This document shows positions 47,879 through 57,107 of a DNA stretch of 64,000 nt, piece after piece (the first letter of the stretch is position 1; the number at the start of each line of letters is the position of its first letter). The notes under the pieces are model-generated. The model saw nothing but the letters and a program-made list of their open reading frames with translations. It searched no databases and had not been told where the DNA came from. The DNA is from Anaeromicrobium sediminis (GTDB lineage Bacteria > Bacillota > Clostridia > Peptostreptococcales > Thermotaleaceae). The position numbers were made by a program, and so were the translations under genes. The stretch lies in assembly GCF_002270055.1 (NCBI RefSeq), contig NZ_NIBG01000013.1, positions 1-64,000 of the forward strand, read 5' to 3'.

Positions 47879-49381
47879 ATGTGTTTAGATAGAATTAGAA
47901 ATAAAGATTTACTAGATAGGGTCTGTTCCCCTAAGGAAGCTGCTATGTTAATTAAAGACGGAATGAATGTGGCCACAAGTGGTTTTACTCCTTCTGGATA
48001 TCCTAAAGCAGTACCTATGGCATTGGCAGACTTAGTAAAAGAAACGGGTGAAAATATTAAAATCAATTTGTATACGGGTGCCTCTGTAGGTGAAGAATTA
48101 GATGGTATATTGGCAAAAAATAATTTATTAAATAAAAGACTTCCTTACCAAACTAACGAGAGTTTAAGAAACTCTACAAATAATGGTAATTGTGAATACT
48201 TAGATATGCACCTAAGTCACGTTCCCCATTATACTAAGCTAGGATTCTTAGGAAAAATTAATGTGGCAATTATAGAAGCTGTTGCCATAACAGAAGAAGG
48301 CCATATAATTCCTTCTACTTCTGTAGGAACTTCTCCAACTTATATACAAATGGCCGATAAGATTATTGTGGAAATAAATACTAGTCAACCTCTAGAACTA
48401 GAAGGTATGGCCGATATATATATGCCTAAAAAGCCACCCTTTACAAGGGCCATTCCAATAATGATGCCTAATGATAGAATAGGAACTTATTCTATCCCTT
48501 GTGAAATTGATAAAATAGCTGCCATAGTAGTTACTGATATAAAAGATAATGTAAGGCCACTGGCCCCTATAGATCCTATATCTGAAAAAATTTCTCATAA
48601 CCTTATTGAATTTTTAGAAAAGGAAGTGGAATCAGGAAGATTAACAAATGAATTACTTCCTCTTCAATCAGGAGTAGGTAGTGTGGCAAATGCCGTTTTA
48701 GCAGGGTTAAATAATTCCAGCTTTAGGAATCTAGTATGCTATACGGAAGTTATACAGGATTCCATGCTAGATTTATTAGATAGCGGTAAAGTTTTATTTG
48801 CATCAGGAACATCCATAACACCATCTAGTGAAGGTTTAGAGCGATTTAAGGAAAATATAAAATATTATAAAGAAAAAATCATTTTACGACCACAAGAAAT
48901 AAGTAATCATCCAGAGATTATTAGGAGGTTGGGCATAATAGCCTTGAATACAGCCATAGAAGTGGATATCTATGGAAATGTTAACTCTACTCATATTATG
49001 GGTTCAAAAATGATGAACGGGATAGGTGGTTCAGGGGATTTCACTAGAAATGCATATTTATCCATATTCACCACTCCATCTGTGGCTAAAAATGGTGCCA
49101 TATCTTCAGTAGTGCCTATGGTATCTCATCATGACCATACAGAACACGATGTTATGGTTATAATAACAGAACAAGGTGTAGCAGACCTTAGGGGTCTTAG
49201 TCCTAAAGAACGTGCCAAGTGCATAATAGAAAATTGTTCTCATCCAGACTTTAGACCACTACTTAGGGATTACTATAATCACGCTTTAAAAAATAAGTCT
49301 AAGCATACTCCACACACATTAGATAAAGCCCTAAGTTGGCATACTAGATTTATTAATACTAACACTATGCATGTGGATTAA
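47879..49381 (+). CDS. Acetyl-CoA hydrolase/transferase family CoA transferase (succinate CoA-transferase type)
   Basis: The 500-residue protein is a class I CoA transferase of the Cat1/ScpC/AarC group. Evidence includes GMNVATSGFTPSGYPKAVP near the start, EGHIIPSTSVGTSPTYIQ, NLVCYTEVIQDSMLDLLDSG with the catalytic Glu in YTEVIQD, and the C-terminal IITEQGVADLRGLSPKERA. These enzymes move CoA between succinyl-CoA and acetate or propionate. AGGAGG precedes the ATG. It is second in the unit behind the B12 riboswitch. Linkage to B12 would make sense through methylmalonyl-CoA mutase, which makes or uses succinyl-CoA, but that gene is not in the window. Confidence 0.93.
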   Translation: MCLDRIRNKDLLDRVCSPKEAAMLIKDGMNVATSGFTPSGYPKAVPMALADLVKETGENIKINLYTGASVGEELDGILAKNNLLNKRLPYQTNESLRNSTNNGNCEYLDMHLSHVPHYTKLGFLGKINVAIIEAVAITEEGHIIPSTSVGTSPTYIQMADKIIVEINTSQPLELEGMADIYMPKKPPFTRAIPIMMPNDRIGTYSIPCEIDKIAAIVVTDIKDNVRPLAPIDPISEKISHNLIEFLEKEVESGRLTNELLPLQSGVGSVANAVLAGLNNSSFRNLVCYTEVIQDSMLDLLDSGKVLFASGTSITPSSEGLERFKENIKYYKEKIILRPQEISNHPEIIRRLGIIALNTAIEVDIYGNVNSTHIMGSKMMNGIGGSGDFTRNAYLSIFTTPSVAKNGAISSVVPMVSHHDHTEHDVMVIITEQGVADLRGLSPKERAKCIIENCSHPDFRPLLRDYYNHALKNKSKHTPHTLDKALSWHTRFINTNTMHVD

Positions 49382-49418
49382 TATGAAATACTAACCATAT
49401 TCATTCCTATATCTATAA

Positions 49419-49565
49419 AGCTCCATAAATGAAAAAATTTTGACAGTGTTGAACATAACAACATGGGTTATTCACTTAATATAGAATAGAAACCCCACAT
49501 TATTATATACACACTATATTAAGTCCTACTTACTTCACTGTCAGAATTTTTTCATTTATGGAGCT
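49419..49565. repeat. 147-bp inverted-repeat element between convergent genes
   Basis: Arms of 30 bp (49419-49448 and 49536-49565, 29 of 30 matching; outer end AGCTCCATAAATGAAAAAAT) enclose a loop with a second perfect 11-bp pair, ACTTAATATAG (49474-49484) and CTATATTAAGT (49514-49524). It could be a bidirectional transcription barrier or a miniature transposable element; no clear target duplication was seen. Confidence 0.75.
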
Positions 49566-49583
49566 AAAATAGTTCCACATAAA

Positions 49584-50261
49584 TTAATTTTTCACCATTT
49601 CCTGTGTTTCTATAAAATAGTCATATATCTTTCTTTGATTAGTTTTTTTCGGATCAAATCCATTGAATACAAATATTTTATTAAGTATATATCCTCCACA
49701 AAGTGTAACTATAACAGTACCTATTCCTACTATTCCTCCTAGTAAATATCCTACAACTAATACGGTAAGCTCAATTGCTGGTCTTATATAGGTGGCACTA
49801 AGCCCTGTTATTTTTATAAGCCCTACCATAAGGCCATCCCTTGGTCCTGCTCCTAATTCTTGTCTAATATAAAAATATACACCATAATTAAATATTAAAA
49901 GCCCCAAGAATAAGCTCACAACTTTTAATGGATAAGTTTCTGGCCTCCAAATTATATGTACTTTATCTATCATGTCTATAAACATTCCTATAAAATACAT
50001 ATTTAGTATAGTTCCCATACCTGGATATATTTTTAAAGTTAGTGAAAATAGTATTACAAGTATTCCTATGATCTGGGTTACTCTACCGAATTCAACGGCA
50101 AATTTATTAACTAGGCCTAAGTTAAGAGTTCCCCAACTGTTCATACCTATGTTTGCACCCTTCATTTGAGCAATCCCATAGGCACATAAAAAGAACCCTA
50201 TAAATAGACTCGGTAATTTCTTCATATCTTCTAACATCATTTCCCTATTTATTCGCATCAT
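49584..50261 (-). CDS. YczE/YitT-like integral membrane protein
   Basis: The 225-residue protein has five or six membrane segments. The first is preceded by LPSLFIGFFLCAYGIAQM, and a loop carries QELGAGPRDGLMVGL, the signature of the YczE/YyaS-type branch of the YitT superfamily. Function is unknown; YczE is needed for lipopeptide production in one Bacillus. A GAGG ribosome site precedes two adjacent ATG codons. It is a single-gene unit, convergent with the CoA-transferase gene. Confidence 0.82.
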   Translation of the reverse strand: MMRINREMMLEDMKKLPSLFIGFFLCAYGIAQMKGANIGMNSWGTLNLGLVNKFAVEFGRVTQIIGILVILFSLTLKIYPGMGTILNMYFIGMFIDMIDKVHIIWRPETYPLKVVSLFLGLLIFNYGVYFYIRQELGAGPRDGLMVGLIKITGLSATYIRPAIELTVLVVGYLLGGIVGIGTVIVTLCGGYILNKIFVFNGFDPKKTNQRKIYDYFIETQEMVKN

Positions 50262-50327
50262 TAATTCCTCTTTTTTCTCTTCTTTTCCTATACCATAACA
50301 TATCTAATTACATTTTCCAATAGATAA

Positions 50328-50364
50328 AAATCTCAAATTTAGCTTTAAACTAAATTTGAGATTT
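50328..50364 (-). terminator. Terminator of pepF
   Basis: AAATCTCAAATTTAG / CTAAATTTGAGATTT, a 15-bp perfect stem with a 7-nt loop, followed by TTTTATC on the minus strand. Confidence 0.88.
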
Positions 50365-50375
50365 CTGTAAATTTT

Positions 50376-52184
50376 TTAAATTAATTGCTCCATTTCATCT
50401 ACTAATTTTCCAAAGGTCTTAAGAGCGCTGTCTATTGGTTCTGTCTTAGTCATATCTACTCCAGCCTTTTTAAGCTGGTTAATTGGATAATCACTACCAC
50501 CACTCTTTAAGAAATTAATATACTTGTCAACGGCACCTTGACCATCATTTAATATTTGATTAGATAAAGATATGGCAGCCGAAAAACCTGTGGCATACTT
50601 ATATACATAAAAGGCATTATAAAAATGAGGTATTCTTGCCCATTCCATCTTAATTAAATCATCTATAACTATGTTATCTCCAAAATATTTTTTATTTAAG
50701 TGTCTATACATGTCACATAATGTATCAGTGGTTAAGGCCTGACCCTTTTCCACCATTTCGTGAGTCATCTTCTCAAACTTAGCAAACATGGTTTGTCTAT
50801 AGATAGTTCCCCTAAACTGCTCTAAGTAGTGATTTAAAAGATACTTTCTTTTTTCTTTATCAGTAGTAGTTTTAAGTAAATGGTTCATTAAAAGGGATTC
50901 ATTCACTGTGGATGCCACCTCAGCTACGAATATTTTATAACTTCCATAGGTATATGGTTGAGTACTTCTTGTATAGTAGGAATGTAGAGAATGACCCATC
51001 TCATGAGCTAATGTGAATACATCATTTATAGTGTTTTGATAGTTTAAAAGTACATAGGGTGCACTTTCATAACTACCAAAGGAATAGGCCCCACTAGTCT
51101 TGCCTTCATTTTCATATACATCTATCCAGCCTTCATCAAAACCCTTTTGCAATATATCCATATACTCTTTTCCCAAAGGAGCTAGACCATCTTTAACTAA
51201 TTCTTTTCCCTCTTCAAATGGTATTTTAGCTTTCATTTCCTTTACTATAGGAGTATATAGATCATACATATGAAGTTCATCTACCTTAAGGGCTGCCTTT
51301 CTAAGTTCCATATACTTATACATACTTGGCAGGTGTGATTCTACCGTGTCTATTAAATTATCATAAACGGATAGGGGTATATTGTCACTACTTAAGGATG
51401 CATCTAATGCGGACTTGTATTTTCTAGCTTTAGCATAAAAAACATCCTTCTTAACACTATAACCTAGAGTTGATGCAATAGTATTCTTTTGGGCTTCATA
51501 AGACTTGTATAAGGCTTCAAAGGCATCTTTCCTAACTCTCCTATCAGTACTCTTTAGTAGGGTTGTATATCGGCCCTGAGTGACCTCTACTTCTTTACCT
51601 TCTTCGCCTATTATGGTCCCAAACTTAATATCAGCATTATTTATCATGGAAAATATGCTCTTAGGAGCAGATGATATTTCTCCCATTTGCGCCAATAGAT
51701 TTTCTTCATTCTTAGATAAGATATGTTTCTTTTGCCTAAACAACTCATCAAAGAAAAAACCATATACAGAAAGCCTTTCATCTTCTTTCATATATTTATG
51801 AACAGTTTCTTCTGGAATTTGAGTTAATTCTGGAGTTATAAATGATAATTTACTTTGCACCTCCACCACTACAGATTGGGCCTTATCACTCATGGCTTGA
51901 TATTCAGTTACCCTATTGTCTTCATCCTTCTTCATCCTTGCGTATACAAATACATTCTCTAATTTTCTAGATATTTCATCATCTAAATTGAGTACTGTAT
52001 ATAAGGAATCTGCACTTTCTCCCAACTTTTCTGCATACTGTGTTATCTCATTAGCCTTTTCTCTTATAGTTTCTATGTCCTTTTCCCATTCATCTTTACT
52101 AGAATACATCTTTTCTAAATTCCACTTATATTTGTCTTCAATTTCACTCCTTTTTGGAATAGCATTTTCATTATTTGATTTCAA
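50376..52184 (-). CDS. pepF: Oligoendopeptidase F (M3 metallopeptidase)
   Basis: The 602-residue cytosolic zinc peptidase degrades short peptides. It has an N-terminal helical domain (IPKRSEIEDKYKWNLEKMY start), the M3 catalytic domain with LAHEMGHSLHSYYTRSTQPY (HExxH zinc site), the third ligand region FVAEVASTVNESLL and HFYNAFYVYKYATGFSAAI. Length is typical. The start is TTG at 52184 with GAGGAGGGG upstream. A possible promoter (TTGTCA, 18 bp, TATACA) lies in the gap to the divergent hydrogenase-like gene. Confidence 0.95.
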   Translation of the reverse strand: MKSNNENAIPKRSEIEDKYKWNLEKMYSSKDEWEKDIETIREKANEITQYAEKLGESADSLYTVLNLDDEISRKLENVFVYARMKKDEDNRVTEYQAMSDKAQSVVVEVQSKLSFITPELTQIPEETVHKYMKEDERLSVYGFFFDELFRQKKHILSKNEENLLAQMGEISSAPKSIFSMINNADIKFGTIIGEEGKEVEVTQGRYTTLLKSTDRRVRKDAFEALYKSYEAQKNTIASTLGYSVKKDVFYAKARKYKSALDASLSSDNIPLSVYDNLIDTVESHLPSMYKYMELRKAALKVDELHMYDLYTPIVKEMKAKIPFEEGKELVKDGLAPLGKEYMDILQKGFDEGWIDVYENEGKTSGAYSFGSYESAPYVLLNYQNTINDVFTLAHEMGHSLHSYYTRSTQPYTYGSYKIFVAEVASTVNESLLMNHLLKTTTDKEKRKYLLNHYLEQFRGTIYRQTMFAKFEKMTHEMVEKGQALTTDTLCDMYRHLNKKYFGDNIVIDDLIKMEWARIPHFYNAFYVYKYATGFSAAISLSNQILNDGQGAVDKYINFLKSGGSDYPINQLKKAGVDMTKTEPIDSALKTFGKLVDEMEQLI

Positions 52185-52524
52185 TTTATACCCCTCCTCT
52201 TATTGTGAATAAATTGTATATATATACTCCCAAACTGTTGACAAAATATGTAATATTACAACTTGCAATATATGTAATAAAATTTAAACAATGAATTGTA
52301 TATTTAAAATTTATTATAGGTAATTAAATTTATCAACAACTTAAGGAAATTATATGTATATAATCTATTATAATTATTTATCCTATTTATTATGATATAT
52401 ATCCAAAAGTCTTATGATTACCACACATTATTTTACCTGTTTTCGTTAAATAATAAACTTTTGTGTAGATAATATACTTTTATAGTATAATTATTTTATA
52501 CAGCTTTTGTAAGGAGGGGTGTTA
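52185..52524. other. 340-bp divergent promoter region
   Basis: Very AT-rich. On the minus strand a TTGTCA / TATACA pair faces pepF; on the plus strand TATAAT near 52488 faces the hydrogenase-like gene. No ORF or structured RNA was seen. Confidence 0.5.
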
Positions 52525-53847
52525 ATGGATATACACACACATTCAGTTATATTGGATAAGGATGAATGCATTGGTTGTACTAACTGTATAAAAAGATGTC
52601 CTACAGAAGCAATAAGGGTTAAAGAAGGAAAAGCTAAAATCATAAAAAACAGATGTATTGACTGTGGAGAATGTATTAGAATTTGTCCACAACACGCCAA
52701 AAAAAGTATTTCTGATCCCATATCTTGTATTCATAATTACAAGTATAAAATAGCACTTCCAGCTCCAACTTTACTGGCCCAATTCGATAGCAAAGTCACT
52801 CCTGGCCAAATACTTGGTGCTTTAAAATTAATAGGTTTTGATCATGTATACGAAGTATCTAGAGGTGCAGATGTGGTCTCTAATTTTACAAGGGAATACA
52901 TTAAAAATGCCACTACAACGCCTTTGATTTCATCATCATGTCCGGCCATTGTAAGACTTATAAGAATAAGATTTCCTAGCTTAATTGACAACCTTATACC
53001 TATAGAGTCACCTATGGAGGTGGCTGCAAAATTGGCTCGACAAAAGGCTAAAGAAGAAACGGGCCTTTCTGATGAAGATATAGGTGTATTTTTTATTAGT
53101 CCATGTCCCGCAAAGGTTAGTGCTGTAAAAAATCCGCTAGGGCTTCTACAGTCTAATGTTAATAACGTTATCTCCATAGAAAGTATCTATCCTCTTATAA
53201 AGAAAAAATTAGATGAAGTTTCTGATGACATTCCTGAATTTTACGATTCTGGTAAGGCCATTGGCTGGGCTCGATCTGGTGGAGAGACTTTCTCTTTAAA
53301 TATTGAAAACTACCTTTGTGTAGATGGTATAGATCATGTGATCGAAGTACTAGATTCCATAGAAAATGAAAATTTAAAGGACATTGATTTTGTAGAATGT
53401 TTAGCCTGTGTAAATGGTTGTGTTGGTGGACCTTTAACTGTGGAGAATCCTTTTATTGCTAGAAATAAAATTAGAAAAATTTCTAATGAATATGATGTAC
53501 AAAAGGAAATTAAATTAAAACAAACGGTGGATGAGTTCTTGTACAGTAAAGAAATCGTTCCTGAAAATGTTAGAAAACTAGATGATAATATATTAAAAGC
53601 CATGAAAAAAATGGAGCAAATAGATATGATTCACGAACTTTTGCCTAATTTAGATTGTGGTGCCTGTGGCTCCCCTTCTTGTCGTGCATTGGCAGAAGAT
53701 ATAGTATTAGGTTATTCTGATTTAGATGATTGTATGGTTTTATTTAGAGATAAAGTAAATTGTTTCTTACAAAAGCACCATATGGTCCTAAATGATGAAA
53801 ATAATGTGACAGAAGATGAAGAATTTAAAAATACAAGATATGAATAA
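52525..53847 (+). CDS. [FeFe]-hydrogenase-like protein with ferredoxin and terminal Fe-S domain
   Basis: The 440-residue cytosolic protein has a 2[4Fe-4S] ferredoxin domain (CIGCTNCIKRCP and CIDCGECIRICP), a hydrogenase large-subunit domain, and a C-terminal four-Cys Fe-S domain (LPNLDCGACGSPSCRALA). H-cluster loops are altered: the first reads SSSCPAIVRL (catalytic hydrogenases have TSCCP), the second ISPCPAKVSA (lacking the proton-relay Glu), the third ECLACVNGCVGG. The four cluster-binding Cys are kept. This pattern matches sensory or group C/D-type hydrogenases, which act in signalling rather than bulk H2 turnover. The ATG at 52525 follows AAGGAGGGG. No hydrogenase maturation genes are nearby. 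Confidence 0.9.
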   Translation: MDIHTHSVILDKDECIGCTNCIKRCPTEAIRVKEGKAKIIKNRCIDCGECIRICPQHAKKSISDPISCIHNYKYKIALPAPTLLAQFDSKVTPGQILGALKLIGFDHVYEVSRGADVVSNFTREYIKNATTTPLISSSCPAIVRLIRIRFPSLIDNLIPIESPMEVAAKLARQKAKEETGLSDEDIGVFFISPCPAKVSAVKNPLGLLQSNVNNVISIESIYPLIKKKLDEVSDDIPEFYDSGKAIGWARSGGETFSLNIENYLCVDGIDHVIEVLDSIENENLKDIDFVECLACVNGCVGGPLTVENPFIARNKIRKISNEYDVQKEIKLKQTVDEFLYSKEIVPENVRKLDDNILKAMKKMEQIDMIHELLPNLDCGACGSPSCRALAEDIVLGYSDLDDCMVLFRDKVNCFLQKHHMVLNDENNVTEDEEFKNTRYE

Positions 53848-53995
53848 TATGTAGGTCAATTAAGTTTATATACTAACTTTATTGGCCTATTATTATTTAA
53901 TAAGATTATTTAACAATATGTTGATAAATAAATCTTCATAGGTTACTATTAAATATATGTATTTTTTTTAAGTGATAATAATTGGAGGTAATAAT

Positions 53996-54820
53996 ATGAA
54001 TAATCGTCCTATAGGAGTCTTTGATTCTGGTGTAGGAGGACTTACAGCAATTCCCCACATACTAAGAGAACTTCCAAATGAGAGGTTAATATATTTTGGA
54101 GATACAGCAAGAACTCCCTATGGTTCTAAGGCAAAGACCACAATAAAACACTTTACTAAGCAAATAGTTGATTTCTTAATAAGTAATGATGTTAAGATGA
54201 TAGTAATAGCTTGTAATACTATTACATCCACTTGTCTAGATTACTTACAGGAGTTATATCCACATATTCCTTTTATAGGTATAATAGAGCCTGCTGCTCA
54301 AAAGGTGGCTGAAACAAGCGGTGAAGATAACAATATAGGTATAATAGCCACAAAGGTAACTACCCGTGAAAAGACATACATAGAATCTATTCACAAATAT
54401 AATCATAAATTAAGCTTATATGATAAATCTTGTCCCATATTCGTTCCACTTATTGAAGAGGGCATAATTGATAACGACATAATGGAATTATCAGTGAAGT
54501 ATTATTTAGATGACTTTATAAAAGGCAATAGGATAGACACCCTAGTATTAGGATGTACTCACTATCCCCTAGTAAGAAAAACTATAAAAAAGATTTATCC
54601 TAATTTAAAGATAGTAAATCCATCCTTTGAAATAATAAAGAGTGTAAAGGAAACCTTAATAGAGGAAAATTTACTAGCAGACAATCCAAGTTATGAAAAT
54701 ACATTCTATGCCAGTGACTTGTCTGAGAACTTCATAAATATGATAAATTCCATATTTGGTGAAGCTAATGTTAAAATAGATTTTAAAAATTTCGATTTAG
54801 ACGAACTTGATCATAAATAA
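53996..54820 (+). CDS. murI: Glutamate racemase MurI
   Basis: The 274-residue enzyme makes D-glutamate for peptidoglycan. It has GVFDSGVGGLTAI near the start, the first catalytic Cys73 in IACNTITST and the second in LGCTHYPLVRK, plus RTPYGSK. The ATG at 53996 follows TTGGAGGT; a GTG eight codons earlier is rejected. It is a single-gene unit with its own terminator, between the hydrogenase-like gene and the convergent LTA-synthase-like gene. Confidence 0.96.
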   Translation: MNNRPIGVFDSGVGGLTAIPHILRELPNERLIYFGDTARTPYGSKAKTTIKHFTKQIVDFLISNDVKMIVIACNTITSTCLDYLQELYPHIPFIGIIEPAAQKVAETSGEDNNIGIIATKVTTREKTYIESIHKYNHKLSLYDKSCPIFVPLIEEGIIDNDIMELSVKYYLDDFIKGNRIDTLVLGCTHYPLVRKTIKKIYPNLKIVNPSFEIIKSVKETLIEENLLADNPSYENTFYASDLSENFINMINSIFGEANVKIDFKNFDLDELDHK

Positions 54821-54850
54821 AAGTAGGATTAAAATTAATCCTACTTTTAT
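54819..54850 (+). terminator. Terminator of murI
   Basis: AAAAGTAGGATTAA / TTAATCCTACTTTT overlapping the stop, followed by ATTT. Confidence 0.85.
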
Positions 54851-54860
54851 TTATAATATA

Positions 54861-56942
54861 TTAGTTTTTGTAAATATAAGAATTTGACTCAGTTAATAGA
54901 TTCTTTTTAGAATCAACTAGTTTAATCTGAATATTAGAACCACCTTTTAAGATATTTTTTTTCAGGTGAATTTCATTTTTGTTTACATATTTATATTTAT
55001 GAGAATTGTTATTAATAAATAATAAGGAATTTGGATAAAAATTGTTGCCCTTAATTATTGCTTGGTTTCCTTGAATTATTACTTCTTTAATAGATATTTT
55101 GTTTAAATTTGAATTATAATTTGGATTTTCATTCACTATCCAATTTCTATACTTATCCTCAAAGACTCTATCCTCATAAAACATATTTTGTTGAACTAAT
55201 AGGTAATCATTGTTATATGCTATATATTTTTCATTATCTGAATTAATAATATTTTTTTCCATATCTATGGCATACTTCCTATTTATTACAGGGATTTCCT
55301 TTGAGAATTCTTGTAAAAACTTAAAGTAATTAGGCATATCTAATTCAGCATAATCTAATAAATATGAACCCATAAATGATGTATTCAATAAACCTAAGTC
55401 CTGGGAAGTGGTTTTATAATTTGACCACAATATGAATGGTACAGAGCTCAATTTAATATCATTTTCATGGTTAAGATTATCTTTTGAAAGATAGGCCGCT
55501 TCATTGTAAACTTTATAATTTTGTCCTAGGAATGGTAAATGATCTCCAAAAAATAATACTATTGTGGGTTTTGAAAGCTTACTACAATAATCTGTTAATT
55601 TTCCCAATGCCTTATCTGCATCATAGGCACCTTGAGCATATGTTTGCAATATTTGTAATGATTCAGCACTAACATTAGCAGATACTTTAATATCTTTATT
55701 ATGATCTTTATATCTATTATCATTAAATGGACCGTGGTTTTGCATAGTTACTGCAAAAACGAAAAGAGGGTTCTCTGACACTTCTAACTCTTTAATAATT
55801 GTATCCGTAAGATATTCATCCGAAATAAAAAATCCCTTCTTTATCGGATCAATAAGATATTCTTCGCTTCTGTATTCGTCAAATCCCATATGTTTATAGA
55901 CTTCTCGTCTATTCCAATACCACCCTTTAAAAGTATGTATAGCCTTACAATTATAACCTTGACTCTTTAATATACTAGGTAAAGCCATTATAGGTGCCTT
56001 TATTTCGTTGGGATAAACCATATAGCCAGGCTTAAAATAATGAATAGAATTACCTGTAAGTAGTTCGAATTCACTATTTGCAGTACCACCACCAAAGGTT
56101 GGAGATTCTAAATGGCCATATATACTAGTTTCTTTTAATTTGCTTATATTTGCCGTAGGTGATGTACTAAACTCTATTCCTTTCATTACACTAGGATCCC
56201 AAAAGGCTTCACTCATAATAACAATTATATTAGGCTTGATGCCTTTGTTAACAGAATAATTTTTCTTATCATCTTTTAAATTTTTCATATTGCTCACTAT
56301 ATATTCTAATGATCCCTTTATTGGTTTATTATTCATATTTGATACAAAAGAGAGGATAAAACCGTCTTCTTCACAATTAATGTTTTCACTATCTAAAGAA
56401 ATGCCTTTCACAAAATTAACATTTATAAGGCTAAATAGTAGAACTATAGAAATGATAGATGATATGAATCTTTCTTTCATTCTCAGTTTCAATTTTGGAA
56501 GGTTTATAATTAGAAATATTATAAAAGATACACTTATGAGAGATACAATCATTAATTTAATTATTTTGGGAGTTAACACCACATTTAAGATTGTAAATAG
56601 TTCATCATTCAAATAAAAATCATTAGGAATAAGGGGTATTCCTCTAAAGTTAATTTTTATACGATTTATTACAGAGAAAAGTATTATTAAGGTTGTCACA
56701 ATGGAAATACCTATACGATAATTATTCAATATTGAAGTGAATAAAAGTATTAGTAAAGAAACTATAAATATATTCAAAAAAAGTGAAATAGGGTTAGAAA
56801 ATAACCATATGAAGGTCTTGTATATACTACCTCTAAAAATATATTCAGAAATTATACCGAGAAAAATAGAAGATAATAATATTAAGAAGTATTGAAATTT
56901 GCTGCCAAAAAAAATATTTCCATACTCTTTTTGCTTTAACAT
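54861..56942 (-). CDS. LTA-synthase-like sulfatase-fold membrane enzyme with extra C-terminal domain
   Basis: The 693-residue protein has five N-terminal membrane segments and an extracytoplasmic alkaline-phosphatase/sulfatase-fold domain (NIIVIMSEAFWDPSVM, GGGTANSEFELLTGNSIHYF with the catalytic Thr, TMQNHGPFND, and LFFGDHLPFLG). LtaS-type enzymes build glycerol-phosphate polymers on membrane lipids. After the catalytic domain, about 90 C-terminal residues (ISIKEVIIQGNQAIIKGNNF, then YPNSLLFINN and more) look like an Ig/IPT-type beta module, not usual in LtaS. The start at 56942 is uncertain: GGGTGAT is close to it and an ATG four codons upstream is possible. Confidence 0.9.
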   Translation of the reverse strand: MLKQKEYGNIFFGSKFQYFLILLSSIFLGIISEYIFRGSIYKTFIWLFSNPISLFLNIFIVSLLILLFTSILNNYRIGISIVTTLIILFSVINRIKINFRGIPLIPNDFYLNDELFTILNVVLTPKIIKLMIVSLISVSFIIFLIINLPKLKLRMKERFISSIISIVLLFSLINVNFVKGISLDSENINCEEDGFILSFVSNMNNKPIKGSLEYIVSNMKNLKDDKKNYSVNKGIKPNIIVIMSEAFWDPSVMKGIEFSTSPTANISKLKETSIYGHLESPTFGGGTANSEFELLTGNSIHYFKPGYMVYPNEIKAPIMALPSILKSQGYNCKAIHTFKGWYWNRREVYKHMGFDEYRSEEYLIDPIKKGFFISDEYLTDTIIKELEVSENPLFVFAVTMQNHGPFNDNRYKDHNKDIKVSANVSAESLQILQTYAQGAYDADKALGKLTDYCSKLSKPTIVLFFGDHLPFLGQNYKVYNEAAYLSKDNLNHENDIKLSSVPFILWSNYKTTSQDLGLLNTSFMGSYLLDYAELDMPNYFKFLQEFSKEIPVINRKYAIDMEKNIINSDNEKYIAYNNDYLLVQQNMFYEDRVFEDKYRNWIVNENPNYNSNLNKISIKEVIIQGNQAIIKGNNFYPNSLLFINNNSHKYKYVNKNEIHLKKNILKGGSNIQIKLVDSKKNLLTESNSYIYKN

Positions 56943-57078
56943 AACATCACCCATTTTATTTAAAAGTTTTTGAAGAAAAGCTATTAATTCTATTAAATAT
57001 ATTCAATTAGAATGTCTAATCATATATATGCAATAATTTATTGAGAAATAACCTTTTCCCTATAAAGAGATATGAAAA

Positions 57079-57107
57079 CAAAAAAGCGTAGATATAATCT
57101 ACGCTTT
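57079..57107 (-). terminator. Terminator overlapping the stop of the 178-aa gene
   Basis: AAAGCGTAGAT / ATCTACGCTTT with a 3-nt loop, followed by TTTGTTTTC on the minus strand. Confidence 0.85.
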
